From Arthrobacter sp. StoSoilA2 (GTDB lineage Bacteria > Actinomycetota > Actinomycetes > Actinomycetales > Micrococcaceae): a stretch of DNA of 64,000 nt. Position 1 is the stretch's first letter, and the number at the start of each line of letters is the position of its first letter. The stretch lies in NCBI RefSeq assembly GCF_019977195.1, contig NZ_AP024643.1:248001-312000 (forward strand), given 5' to 3'. The notes beneath the pieces were generated by a model. The model saw only the letters and a program-made list of their open reading frames with translations, was not told the origin of the DNA and made no database searches. Below, one piece after another: positions 1 to 8,516 of the stretch. Made by a program: the position numbers and the translations under genes.

Positions 1-74
1 TTGCCCTCCCGGGCACGTTGTTACCAAATTGTTTAGCCAAGCCCACCAGATGAGGCGTAATGGGACGCAAAAGC

Positions 75-890
75 TTACGGATTGCCTCCGGGCGCAGGAG
101 CGGTTCCAAGCACCAGCGTTGCATCCAATTCCTTGTCAACGAGCACCCGTGCACCCAGCCCGCCCGCCTGCATGATCCTGGCAGTTTCGGACGCCTGGTC
201 TTCCGAGGTTTCAATCAGGAGGCAACCTCCAGGCAACAACCACTCAGCAGCGTGCCGCGCAACCCGGCGCTGGACATCCAAACCGTCAGTACCGCCGTCG
301 AGCGCCATCATCGGTTCGTGGAAGCGCGCCTCAGGCGGCATCATGCCGATGGAACCCGTGGGGACGTACGGCGCATTGGCGAGCACCACGTCCACACGTC
401 CCCGGAGCTCGAGGGGGAGGGCGTCGTATAGATCGCCTTGGAAAACGCGCCCGCCACGGGGCTCCACGTTCTTGCGCGCGCAGCCCACCGCGGCCGGATC
501 AATGTCAGCGGCGTACAGCTCGCAGCTCCCCAGAAGATCGCTGAGTGCCGCACCGATCGCCCCCGAGCCACAGCAAAGATCGACGACGACGCCACCCGGC
601 GATGCGACTTTCGCCGCCTGGCGTACCAGGAACTCCGTGCGACGCCGTGGAACGAATACGCCGGGTTCAACAACCATGCGGCTCCCGCAGAAGTCCACCC
701 AACCGAGGATGTGTTCCAAAGGCCTTCCCTTGACGCGCTGGTCCACCATGTAGTCCAAATGGTCCGGACTCGTGGCGGCCTCAATGAGGAGTTGCGCTTC
801 CTCCTCCGCGAAGACGCATCCGGCATGGCGGAGGGTGGTGGCGACGGACATTCTCCAGGTCACGGGTGCCATGCTAGCCGAGGGGTTCAC
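75..890 (-). CDS. PrmC/HemK-like N5-glutamine methyltransferase
   Basis: Putative SAM-dependent methyltransferase of 271 aa related to PrmC/HemK, which methylates glutamine in release factors. The SAM-binding motif DLCCGSGAIG lies at about residues 104-113. The catalytic-loop motif is NAPY (172-175) instead of the NPPY of true PrmC. From family knowledge, this variant is typical of a PrmC-related group whose substrate is not established, so prmC is not assigned. The C-terminal half has the usual Rossmann methyltransferase pattern. The start is uncertain: the longest frame begins with GTG at 890, and an ATG at 851 is preceded at very short distance by a GGAG. It stands alone with no evident operon partner; the next gene (1114) is divergent. 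Confident on fold, unsure on substrate. Confidence 0.8.
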   Translation of the reverse strand: MNPSASMAPVTWRMSVATTLRHAGCVFAEEEAQLLIEAATSPDHLDYMVDQRVKGRPLEHILGWVDFCGSRMVVEPGVFVPRRRTEFLVRQAAKVASPGGVVVDLCCGSGAIGAALSDLLGSCELYAADIDPAAVGCARKNVEPRGGRVFQGDLYDALPLELRGRVDVVLANAPYVPTGSIGMMPPEARFHEPMMALDGGTDGLDVQRRVARHAAEWLLPGGCLLIETSEDQASETARIMQAGGLGARVLVDKELDATLVLGTAPAPGGNP

Positions 891-1113
891 AAAAGCGGCG
901 ATTCTTGGTTAGGGTATGACGCATGGGAACACTGATTTTTGAGTAGACCGGCATCTGCCCGCAGCGGCACAGCCGAGTTTCACCTGACAAAAATCCACGC
1001 CTGTTGAGGCCCTGCCTCCATGCCGTTCCCGTTGTCGACGCTATTTTCTCGAACCGCAACGCCATGGTTTTGGTGCTTCTCCAGGACTCACACCTGAAGA
1101 GGAGTCCACTTTT

Positions 1114-1341
1114 ATGACTGCCAATCCTTCCAAAAACAACACCCCTGAGCCCGCAGCATCGGGAAGTCCGAAGTCCGCCTCCGGCGGCATCAAGTCCAAA
1201 CTGACCGATGCCCAGAAGGCAATGCTCGCCAGCAAATCCGGCGGCGGCGCTCCTGCTGGCTGGCAAAGCACGGGCAAGGGCCATAAGCCCACGTCCACCA
1301 GCGGCAAGCAGGCCAAGACGGAGAAGAAGGTCCGTTGGTGA
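1114..1341 (+). CDS. Small basic Ser/Gly/Lys-rich hypothetical protein
   Basis: 75-aa protein with no recognised domain. It is rich in Ser, Ala, Gly and Lys, highly basic towards the C-terminus (ending KTEKKVRW) and probably largely disordered. A purine-rich AAGAGGAG lies about 10 nt before the ATG, which supports translation. A short central segment (KLTDAQKAMLASKSGGG) looks like a helix and is the part most likely to be conserved. It is not obviously co-transcribed with the gene at 1430 (88 nt gap). A nucleic-acid-associated or stress-related role is only a guess from composition. Confidence 0.55.
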   Translation: MTANPSKNNTPEPAASGSPKSASGGIKSKLTDAQKAMLASKSGGGAPAGWQSTGKGHKPTSTSGKQAKTEKKVRW

Positions 1342-1429
1342 TTCCTGAATGCAGGTAAATCCTGCAGACAACCATCGACGGCCCACCTAGTATTGAAATT
1401 CCTTCGTTTCACTGTGGAAAGGAAGAACC

Positions 1430-1690
1430 ATGACTGCAAAGCATCAAGGTGAAAACATCGATCCCGAGGTTGCCAGCCACTTGGTGGAGGCCATGGACAT
1501 GGCTCCCATGCCTGAGCCGGCAACCATCGATGTAACCCTGGGTTTGGACCAGGAGCAGCACTGGCCGGACGGTAGCGGCAAACGCCGGCACCCGAAGGAC
1601 CGCGACCAAGCCCACGGACGAGTGGGCCAGGGTGCAGCCGTGACGGCGATCCATCGGACCAGCCGCCCGCAGATGCCGCACTCCTCCTGA
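1430..1690 (+). CDS. Small hydrophilic hypothetical protein
   Basis: 86-aa hydrophilic protein without recognised family. A good ribosome-binding site (AAAGGAAG) sits 6-7 nt before the ATG. The N-terminal 45 residues are acidic and Met/Pro-rich; the C-terminal half is basic (KRRHPKDRDQAHGR) and His-rich. There is no signal peptide or membrane segment. It lies between the small protein at 1114 and the convergent ligD gene, and the 66-bp palindromic repeat begins 25 nt after its stop. No function can be assigned. Confidence 0.5.
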   Translation: MTAKHQGENIDPEVASHLVEAMDMAPMPEPATIDVTLGLDQEQHWPDGSGKRRHPKDRDQAHGRVGQGAAVTAIHRTSRPQMPHSS

Positions 1691-1714
1691 CCGCAGCCAC
1701 CTGAACACAGCCAG

Positions 1715-1780
1715 CCCAACTAGGTAGCAGCACAGCGCGTTTAGGGCTCTCAAAACGCGCTCAAGTGCGACCTAGTTGGG
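1715..1780. repeat. 66-bp dispersed palindromic repeat, copy A
   Basis: Imperfect palindrome. The outer 11-bp arms CCCAACTAGGT (1715-1725) and ACCTAGTTGGG (1770-1780) are perfectly complementary, as are inner arms of about 9 bp (1734-1742 and 1752-1760). It has exactly the same length as the element at 5265-5330 and is identical to it at 53 of 66 positions counted by eye. Its right arm overlaps the last codons and stop of ligD (1772-1780). It could act as a REP-type element and as a terminator between convergent genes. Confidence 0.85.
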
Positions 1781-4345
1781 CGGGCTTACGTCTTCCGGGG
1801 ACTTGTCAGGACGCCACCCACGCCACACGGGATGCCGTAGCCTGCCCGGGCCGGTCCATTCTCCGAAGGTCACTTCGGCCACCAGCTCCGGATCTACCCA
1901 ACGGGCACCTGCAGCATCCTCGCGCGGGATATCGGCGAACGGGGAATCGGGTATCAGACGGGGCTCCAGTTTCTCCATGACATCCCTCAGCTGCCACTCC
2001 TTGAACCCGGTGCCCACCCGGCCCACGTAATGCAACTTCCCGCCCTGCGGAATGCCCAACAGCAACGAGCCAAAGGTTCCATTCCGGGCACCTGCGCCGG
2101 GTCGCCAGCCACCAACAACCACTTCCTGGCTCTGCTCCAGCTTGAGTTTGATCCACGAGCGGCTACGCCTGCCAACCACGTAGCGGCTATCTGCCTTCTT
2201 CGCCATTACCCCTTCCAAGCCGAGTTCAGCCGCGCTTGCCATGAGGTCGTCGACGTCGTGGTCCAACACAGCCGAAAGGTGAAGCGGGCAGCCCGCGCGC
2301 AAGCCCCCGGCAAACGCGGCAAGCCGCTCCCGGCGCTCACGGAAAGGAAGCCCGCTCAGATCCGTGCCGCCGTCGTACAACAAATCAAAGAGCATGAGCT
2401 GCACCGGGACCGAAGCGCGGGCTCGTTCGATGTCAGCGGTCTTCACCAGGTTCATCCGGAGCTGCAGACGGCCAAAATCAGGCCGCGAACCCTTTCCAAG
2501 TGCCACGATTTCACCGTCGGCCACGAAATCGCCGTCGGGCCAGCATGATCGGTCTGTTAGTTCGGGGTAGGTGGCAGTGAGATCGTTGCCGTTGCGACTC
2601 ATGAGACGGATCCTGCCCTCGGTGCCGGTGATGATGGCGCGGATTCCGTCCCATTTCAGTTCGTACAGCCAGTCCTCGCCGCGAAGGTCGGCGACGGTGC
2701 CGGACGTGGCAAGCATGGGAGTGTAGTTCGGCATTGGCTGGGGAGCGGCTGGCCCCGATGCCGCGACGGGGGCGACCTCGTTGGGAGGACTGGCAGTGCC
2801 CTTCCGAAGCCGTCCTCCGGGTTGCTCCTTCATCAAGTGGATCAGCCAACGGTCGCCCGTATTGATCAGTGCCAGACGTTTGGTCCCGTGCAGTCCACCT
2901 CCTGGCTGGCCCGTTAGCGTTGCGATCACTTCCTTGCCGTCCCGCCATTTCTCGCACGTGTACTCGCCACGGTCCCAAATAGTCATGGTCCCTGCACCAT
3001 ATTCACCTTTGGGAATGACGCCAGCGAAGTCCGCGTATTCCATTGGATGGTCTTCCGTATGCACGGCAAGGTTGTTCCGGTCGGGCGTCTCCGGAACGCC
3101 GCGCGGCAAAGCCCACGACGCAAGGACGCCGTTGTGCTCCAGCCGCAGGTCAAGGTGGTAGCGGCGGGCATGGTGCTCCTGGATGACGAAGATGCCCCCG
3201 GGCGGTGCAGGGTCGCCGGGCTTCGGCTGGTCAGAGGATGATCCTCCCGGCCTCGCCGAGGCAGAAGCAGCCGACGACGCCGGGAACGGCTCCGGGGTCT
3301 TCTCCGGATCGCGCATCCCCACATATTTGGCGAGACGGTTCTCCACGGTCACCACGCGCTCGCGGGAACCGGCCGAACCGCTGCGGGTTGCCGAACCGCT
3401 GCGGGCTCCGGCGCCGTCGTCGTCATCCGTATACTCTCCGTGCGGCGGGAGGTGCCGTGACGAGATAGGGGCGAAGTGGTCCTTGCCGGTCCTGACCCGC
3501 TTCATCACCGCCGTGTAATCGAGATGGTCCAGGGTGCTCGAGGAGAGTTCGCGCCACGTGCGCGGCGCCGCGACCGTTGGGTGGGCTTTACCGCGGAGTG
3601 AGTAAGGGACGATGGTGGTCTTGTTCCCGCTGTTCTGGCTCCAGTCCACCAACACTTTGCCGTGGCGGAGGGATTTCTTCATGTCGCTGACCACCAGCTC
3701 GGGATGGTCGGACTCAAGGGCACGCGCCAGCTCATGGGCGAAGGCCGATACTTGCTCGGACTTCAGGGTCCCCTCCAGCCCGGTATACAGATGGATTCCT
3801 TTGCTGCCGCTGGTCACTGGCACCGGCTCCATGCCCATGTCCTGCAGGATGGAGCGGGCAAGTTTGGCCACTTCAACGCACTCAGGCAGGCCTGCGCCGG
3901 GACCGGGGTCAAGATCCAGGACGAAGCGGTCGGGCCGGAGCGGATTACCCTCGGCGTCAACCTGCCATTGCGGGACGTGGATCTCCAAGGATGCTATCTG
4001 TGCCATCCATGTAAGCGTGGCGAGGTTGTTGACCATGGGGTAGACGTTGGTGTGGTCCGAGTGCTGGATGGCCGTGCGGGGGATCCACTTGGGCGCGGAG
4101 TCTTCGAGGTTCTTCTGAAAGAACACCTGTCCGGGGTGCTCGGCAGTGCCCACCCCGTTGACCCAGCGCTTGCGTGTGACGGGCCTGTTGGCGGCGGCAG
4201 GAATGAGGAAAGGCGCGACTGCGGCATAGTATTCCAGGACTTCGGCCTTGGTTGTCCCGGTCTCGGGGTAGATGATCTTGCCCAGGTTGGTGAGGGTCAG
4301 CTCGTGGCCTTCCACGTTCACCCGCTCCTGTTGCTTGCCTGCCAC
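1772..4345 (-). CDS. ligD: ATP-dependent DNA ligase LigD (Pol-PE-Lig)
   Basis: Multifunctional end-joining enzyme of 857 aa that processes and seals double-strand breaks with Ku. The domain order is primase-polymerase (about 10-300, metal-binding DLD at 144-146), phosphoesterase (about 380-500, HHARRYHLDLRLEH segment) and ATP-dependent ligase (from about 540, nucleotidyl lysine in ELKWDG at about residue 564). A Ser/Gly/Arg-rich linker separates the first two domains. The GTG start at 4345 has a GAGGAG 5 nt upstream. It is divergent from ku, with 38 nt between the starts, so the two share a regulatory region. Length and domain order match actinobacterial LigD. The 3' end runs into a palindromic repeat. 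Confidence 0.96.
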   Translation of the reverse strand: MAGKQQERVNVEGHELTLTNLGKIIYPETGTTKAEVLEYYAAVAPFLIPAAANRPVTRKRWVNGVGTAEHPGQVFFQKNLEDSAPKWIPRTAIQHSDHTNVYPMVNNLATLTWMAQIASLEIHVPQWQVDAEGNPLRPDRFVLDLDPGPGAGLPECVEVAKLARSILQDMGMEPVPVTSGSKGIHLYTGLEGTLKSEQVSAFAHELARALESDHPELVVSDMKKSLRHGKVLVDWSQNSGNKTTIVPYSLRGKAHPTVAAPRTWRELSSSTLDHLDYTAVMKRVRTGKDHFAPISSRHLPPHGEYTDDDDGAGARSGSATRSGSAGSRERVVTVENRLAKYVGMRDPEKTPEPFPASSAASASARPGGSSSDQPKPGDPAPPGGIFVIQEHHARRYHLDLRLEHNGVLASWALPRGVPETPDRNNLAVHTEDHPMEYADFAGVIPKGEYGAGTMTIWDRGEYTCEKWRDGKEVIATLTGQPGGGLHGTKRLALINTGDRWLIHLMKEQPGGRLRKGTASPPNEVAPVAASGPAAPQPMPNYTPMLATSGTVADLRGEDWLYELKWDGIRAIITGTEGRIRLMSRNGNDLTATYPELTDRSCWPDGDFVADGEIVALGKGSRPDFGRLQLRMNLVKTADIERARASVPVQLMLFDLLYDGGTDLSGLPFRERRERLAAFAGGLRAGCPLHLSAVLDHDVDDLMASAAELGLEGVMAKKADSRYVVGRRSRSWIKLKLEQSQEVVVGGWRPGAGARNGTFGSLLLGIPQGGKLHYVGRVGTGFKEWQLRDVMEKLEPRLIPDSPFADIPREDAAGARWVDPELVAEVTFGEWTGPGRLRHPVWRGWRPDKSPEDVSPPN

Positions 4346-4383
4346 CTCTTCTCCTCTGCTGTCTTGTGCTGTTGACTGGGTGC

Positions 4384-5250
4384 ATGAGGGCCATATGGAA
4401 GGGATCTATCGCGTTCGGTCTGGTCAACGTACCAGTGAAGCTTTACAGCGCCACGGAGGACCACGATATTGGCCTTCACCAAGTCCACAATAAGGACGGG
4501 GGACGCATCCGGTACCAGCGGAAGTGTGAAATTTGCGGCGAAGTTGTTGCATACGAAGATATCGACAAGGCCTACGAAGAGGAAGGCCGCACAGTTGTTC
4601 TCACCGCGGCCGAATTGAAGTCCTTGCCGGAAGAGAACAGCCGCGAAATTGAGGTAGTGGAATTCATTCCTGCCGAGCAACTGGACCCGATCATGTACGA
4701 GCGCAGTTATTTCCTGGAGCCGGATTCCAAATCCCCCAAAGCCTATATGCTGCTGCGGCAGACACTTGAGGACACGGACAGGATTGCAATTGTCCAGTAC
4801 GCCCTGCGGCAGAAGACACGGCTCGGAGCCTTGCGCGTACGCGGGGACGTACTCCTTCTGCAGGCCCTGCTCTGGGGCGATGAAGTACGGGAGGCCAAGT
4901 TCCCCTCGCTTGAGACGGACATCAAGATCTCCGATAAGGAACTGGAAATGTCCTCCGCCCTGGTGGATTCCATGGCCCACGACTTCGACCCCGAAGAATA
5001 CACCGACGACTACCAGGTGCAGCTCCGAACGTTGATCGAGGCCAAGCTCGAAAAGGGCGAAGCACTGGATACGGAGGCCACGTTCGGCGTCACGGAAGGC
5101 GAAGGGGAAGGCGGCGACGTCATCGATCTCATGGAGGCGCTGAAACGGAGCTTGGACAAGAAACGCGGCAAGGAAAAAGCGGCCGACGACGACGCTGCCG
5201 CCAGCAAAACTGCCAGCAAGCCAAAGACGCGGGCCAAGAAAAAGGCGTGA
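4384..5250 (+). CDS. ku: Non-homologous end-joining protein Ku
   Basis: Ku homodimer subunit of about 288 aa that rings DNA ends and recruits LigD. The start is set at the ATG at 4384 because the protein then begins MRAIWKGSIAFGLVNVPVKL, the canonical Ku N-terminus; an in-frame GTG lies 18 nt earlier. A CxxC pair (KCEICGEVV) marks the small zinc-like hairpin region seen in bacterial Ku. The body forms the Ku beta-barrel, and the C-terminus is a Lys/Ala-rich tail (about the last 35 residues) typical of actinobacterial Ku and likely to contact DNA. It is divergent from ligD, the expected partner. A copy of the 66-bp palindrome follows 14 nt after its stop. Confidence 0.96.
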   Translation: MRAIWKGSIAFGLVNVPVKLYSATEDHDIGLHQVHNKDGGRIRYQRKCEICGEVVAYEDIDKAYEEEGRTVVLTAAELKSLPEENSREIEVVEFIPAEQLDPIMYERSYFLEPDSKSPKAYMLLRQTLEDTDRIAIVQYALRQKTRLGALRVRGDVLLLQALLWGDEVREAKFPSLETDIKISDKELEMSSALVDSMAHDFDPEEYTDDYQVQLRTLIEAKLEKGEALDTEATFGVTEGEGEGGDVIDLMEALKRSLDKKRGKEKAADDDAAASKTASKPKTRAKKKA

Positions 5251-5264
5251 CCCGGCGTCGGGCT

Positions 5265-5330
5265 CCCAACTGGGTCGCATTTAAGCGCGTTTAGGGCGCC
5301 CTAAACGCGCACAACTGCGACCCAGATGGG
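5265..5330. repeat. 66-bp dispersed palindromic repeat, copy B
   Basis: Second copy of the palindrome found at 1715-1780. The outer arms (5265-5279 and 5316-5330) pair over 14 of 15 positions, and the centre 5285-5310 is a perfect 26-bp palindrome. It lies between ku and the convergent ABC transporter operon and may serve as a bidirectional terminator. With copy A it exactly brackets the ligD-ku pair. Confidence 0.88.
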
Positions 5331-5340
5331 TGCGTTTGCC

Positions 5341-6177
5341 TTAGCCTTTGACTGAACCCGCCGTGAGTCCCTGAACGATGAACTTACTGGCGAAGGCGAA
5401 GATCACCAGCGTTGGAACCACCGTCAGAACCGCAGCGGCCGACATGGAACCCCAGTCAATGTTGAAACTCGAGATAAAGCCGGCCAATGCCGTCGGAATG
5501 GTCTTGTTGCTGTCGCTGTTCATCAGGGTCACCGACAAGAACAATTCATTCCAGCAATTGACGAAGTTGAAGACGAAACTCGCTGCGATGCCGGGCAGCA
5601 TCACGGGAACAATGACCTTGAAGAGTGCACTCAGCCTGGAGCAGCCGTCAATCATGGCGGCTTCCTCCAACGCGTCAGGAACATTCTCGAAAAAGCCACG
5701 GAGCATGATGGTGCAGAACGGAATGCAGATCGCGATATAGATCAGGATCAGCCCGGTCTTGGAATCCACGAGTCCGAAGTCGGTCATCATGAGGTAGAGG
5801 GGACCCAGGGCAATAAATCCGGGAATCATCTGCGTCACCAGGAACGCCCCCAGCACGGCACCGCGTCCGGAGAAATGGAACCGCGCCAGAACGTAAGCGG
5901 AGAGCAGCGAAATCAGTGTTGCCACCGAGGCGGCCACCAGCGCAACCACCAGGCTGTTGAGCATGTACTGGCCAAAGTCGGACTTCGTGAAGAGCCCGAT
6001 GTAGTTGTCCAAGGACAATTGCCGCGGCCAGTAATCCAGTGGCAGCGAATAGATGGCCCCCGGCTCCTTCAGGGACGTCACCACGATCCAGTACAACGGG
6101 AAAACGGTGGCGACCAGGCACAACCCCAGGAAAACAACCTTGGAAATCCTGCCTGCGAGCGTCGGAGTGTTGATCAT
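5341..6177 (-). CDS. Carbohydrate ABC transporter permease (MalG type)
   Basis: Inner-membrane subunit of 278 aa of a CUT1-family sugar importer. Six membrane segments are recognisable, and the cytoplasmic EAA loop (EEAAMIDGCSRLSALFKVIV) that docks the ATPase is present in the second half. The start overlaps the stop of the upstream permease gene by 4 nt (ATGA), so the two are translationally coupled. No ATPase gene is present here; CUT1 systems of actinobacteria commonly use a shared MsmK/UgpC-type ATPase encoded elsewhere (family knowledge). The transported substrate is unknown. Confidence 0.92.
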   Translation of the reverse strand: MINTPTLAGRISKVVFLGLCLVATVFPLYWIVVTSLKEPGAIYSLPLDYWPRQLSLDNYIGLFTKSDFGQYMLNSLVVALVAASVATLISLLSAYVLARFHFSGRGAVLGAFLVTQMIPGFIALGPLYLMMTDFGLVDSKTGLILIYIAICIPFCTIMLRGFFENVPDALEEAAMIDGCSRLSALFKVIVPVMLPGIAASFVFNFVNCWNELFLSVTLMNSDSNKTIPTALAGFISSFNIDWGSMSAAAVLTVVPTLVIFAFASKFIVQGLTAGSVKG

Positions 6178-7145
6178 CGGGCTCCCTTTCGAAAGCAGAC
6201 AGCCATGAGATAGAAGGCAGCGAACAGCATCAGGGTGAGCACCACGATCAAGCCGAGCGCGGACGCTTTTCCGTAGTCACCCTCCTGCGTAATTTTGATC
6301 ATGTAGGTGGTGATGATGTGGGTTTGATCGGCCGGTCCACCGCCGGTCATGGCAAAGATGATGTCCGGAAAGTTGAAGATCCAGATCACCCGCAAAAGGA
6401 TGGTAAGTGCCAAAGTAGTTGCGATGCTCGGCAGCGTGATACTTAAGAACGTCCTTACCTTTCCGGCGCCATCCAAGGCAGCGGCCTCGTACATTTCGTC
6501 GGACACCGACTGCAGGGCGGCGAGGATCATGATGGCAAAGAACGTGACGCCGTACCAGATGTTGGCAATGATGATTGCCGTCATGGCGAAGCCGGGATCG
6601 GACAGCCACGGAATGGGCGAGCTAATGAGCCCCGCCTTCATCAACAGGTCATTGACCACTCCAAATTCGGCGTTGAACATCCACCGGAAAAGCATGCCGA
6701 TGAGGAAGCCGGATACAGCCCACGGGAAGAAGATCATCGCCTGGTAGGTTCCACGCATCCTGAACCGCCGCTTCAGGAACAGCGCCACCGCGAAACCAAT
6801 CACCACTTGGGGAACCAGCGAGCCAACAACCCACACCACAGTGTTGCGGACGATTGTCCCGAATTCAGGAGCATCGAACAGGCTCTGGAAATTGGCAAAA
6901 CCAACCCAGGATGTGTCCGAAAGGTCGTTCAGGTTCCAGTTCCGGAACGCCATCTGGCTCCCGGAGATCATGGGGTAGTACGTGAATACCCCTACGAACA
7001 AGGCGGCCGGTGCCAGGAAGGCCAGCAAGGTAAAAGCCGTACGGGCGCTGAACCGTCGTTTGGACAGAGTTCGATTACTGGGATCCGGCTTTTCGGTCTT
7101 CCGACCCAATGGTGGGGGTGTGGCCCGCTTGACGTCGAGACTCAC
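6174..7145 (-). CDS. Carbohydrate ABC transporter permease (MalF type)
   Basis: Partner permease of 323 aa in the same CUT1 importer. A hydrophilic N-terminal tail of about 35 residues precedes the first membrane segment (FTLLAFLAPAALFVGVF), followed by the usual periplasmic loop and an EAA-type loop (EAAALDGAGKVRTFLSITLP). It starts 6 nt after the stop of the binding-protein gene and overlaps the next permease by 4 nt, so the order binding protein - MalF - MalG forms one transcription unit. Substrate specificity cannot be read from the permeases. Confidence 0.92.
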   Translation of the reverse strand: MSLDVKRATPPPLGRKTEKPDPSNRTLSKRRFSARTAFTLLAFLAPAALFVGVFTYYPMISGSQMAFRNWNLNDLSDTSWVGFANFQSLFDAPEFGTIVRNTVVWVVGSLVPQVVIGFAVALFLKRRFRMRGTYQAMIFFPWAVSGFLIGMLFRWMFNAEFGVVNDLLMKAGLISSPIPWLSDPGFAMTAIIIANIWYGVTFFAIMILAALQSVSDEMYEAAALDGAGKVRTFLSITLPSIATTLALTILLRVIWIFNFPDIIFAMTGGGPADQTHIITTYMIKITQEGDYGKASALGLIVVLTLMLFAAFYLMAVCFRKGAR

Positions 7146-7151
7146 CGGAAG

Positions 7152-8447
7152 CTATCCCTTCATCTTTTCGGTCCAATACGTGTCCCAGCTTGCCAGCAGC
7201 TCGGCCGTGGACATCTGCCCGGTGAGCACCCGCTGCAGTTCGCCGTCGGACTTCTTGATCCACTCCGTCCACCACGACACACTGCGGGGTTGGATCGCGG
7301 AGACGTACGTGTCCGGGTTCTCGGTCATCTTGACGTAGGCAGCCCAGGGACCGGTGCTGTAGAAGCTGTCCTGTGCTGCGGATTTCAGGATGGGGACGAG
7401 GCTGTTGTCCTTGCTGAAGGTGGTGGCGGCGTCTCCCTGCGCCAAGTACTTGATGAGCTTGACTGCCTCCGGCTTGGATTTTGACGACTCCGCGATACCC
7501 CAGCCAGCGGAGGCCACCGGCTGCACTGCTTTGCCGTCCGGGCCCACGAGCAGGGGAGCAACGCTCCACTGGTCTTCCTTGATGGACTGCGATTCCTTGA
7601 CCGTGGCGATGACCTCCGGGTCCTGCAGCAGGAAGGCTGTGGAGCCGTTGCTGAAGCCCTGGACCATCTCCGGGTAGCCCCATGCCACGGACGACGGCGG
7701 TGATCCCTTCTTGAAGAGGTCGATGTAGAGGTCCATCGCCTCCTGGGCCTTGGGGGACGAGAAGATCGTTTTGCCACTCGTGAGCTTGAAGGCGTTCTCA
7801 CGGTCGATCTCGTCAGCTACATAGGCCTCAATGATGGCCACGGCGTTGGAGTTTGCATTGGTGCCCCCGCGGAACGCATATCCGAACTTGTTCTCAGATG
7901 GCTTGTTCAGCGCTGCGGCCTGTTCCGCCATCTCTGACCAGCTGCTGGGAGGACCGTCGAACCCGGCGTCCTTGACGAGGTCGGAGCGGTAGAACAGGGA
8001 AAGACCGTAGAAGCCGTAAGGGATGTAGTAGGTTTTGCCGTTCTGCTTGGAGTACGTGACCGCGTTTTCCGTCAGGTTGTTCCAGCCATCCCAGCCGTCC
8101 AGGTCCTTGGTCATGTCATAGAGCCAATTGTTGGCTCCGAAGGATCCCACCGTGATGTCACGCGCTTCCACGACGTCGATCCCCTTGCCGGACTGGAGCA
8201 TCTGTTGGATCTTCTGATCAGCCTGATCGGTGGGAGGCGAAATGAGGTCGACTTTGATGTCCGGGTTTTCACGCTCGAAGCCTGAAATCAGCTTCTTCAG
8301 GGTTTCTGTCCTGGTGGGATTGGTCAGGCTCTCCACCATCTTCAAGGTGACTTTGCCATCGGCAGCATTCTGGCCGCCGCCGCATCCGGCAAGTGCAAGA
8401 ACAGCCGCCAGGCCTGCTGCAGCAGACGCCATTATTCTGGATTTCAC
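7152..8447 (-). CDS. Extracellular sugar-binding lipoprotein of ABC transporter
   Basis: Family 1 solute-binding protein of 431 aa that captures the substrate outside the cell. It begins with a lipoprotein signal peptide with lipobox LALAGC at about residues 17-22, followed by a Gly/Asn-rich linker. The size and the sequence pattern (KMVESLTNPTRTETLKKLI at the start of the mature domain) fit CUT1 binding proteins for oligosaccharides or sugar derivatives. It is the first transport gene after the PLP-dependent enzyme (69 nt gap) and upstream of both permeases. The ligand is unknown; the neighbouring PLP enzyme hints that an amino group may be involved in the metabolism. Confidence 0.92.
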   Translation of the reverse strand: MKSRIMASAAAGLAAVLALAGCGGGQNAADGKVTLKMVESLTNPTRTETLKKLISGFERENPDIKVDLISPPTDQADQKIQQMLQSGKGIDVVEARDITVGSFGANNWLYDMTKDLDGWDGWNNLTENAVTYSKQNGKTYYIPYGFYGLSLFYRSDLVKDAGFDGPPSSWSEMAEQAAALNKPSENKFGYAFRGGTNANSNAVAIIEAYVADEIDRENAFKLTSGKTIFSSPKAQEAMDLYIDLFKKGSPPSSVAWGYPEMVQGFSNGSTAFLLQDPEVIATVKESQSIKEDQWSVAPLLVGPDGKAVQPVASAGWGIAESSKSKPEAVKLIKYLAQGDAATTFSKDNSLVPILKSAAQDSFYSTGPWAAYVKMTENPDTYVSAIQPRSVSWWTEWIKKSDGELQRVLTGQMSTAELLASWDTYWTEKMKG

Positions 8448-8516
8448 GTGGGTCCTCCGTTGATTTGGTTGAGGTGGGCAATCCGTGCGCCGGTTGCGCG
8501 GCGCAAGTGGTGCTGT

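Noticed and set aside
4318..5280. 320-aa open frame antisense to ku
   Set aside because: Mirrors the ku codons; the sense frame has unmistakable Ku sequence.
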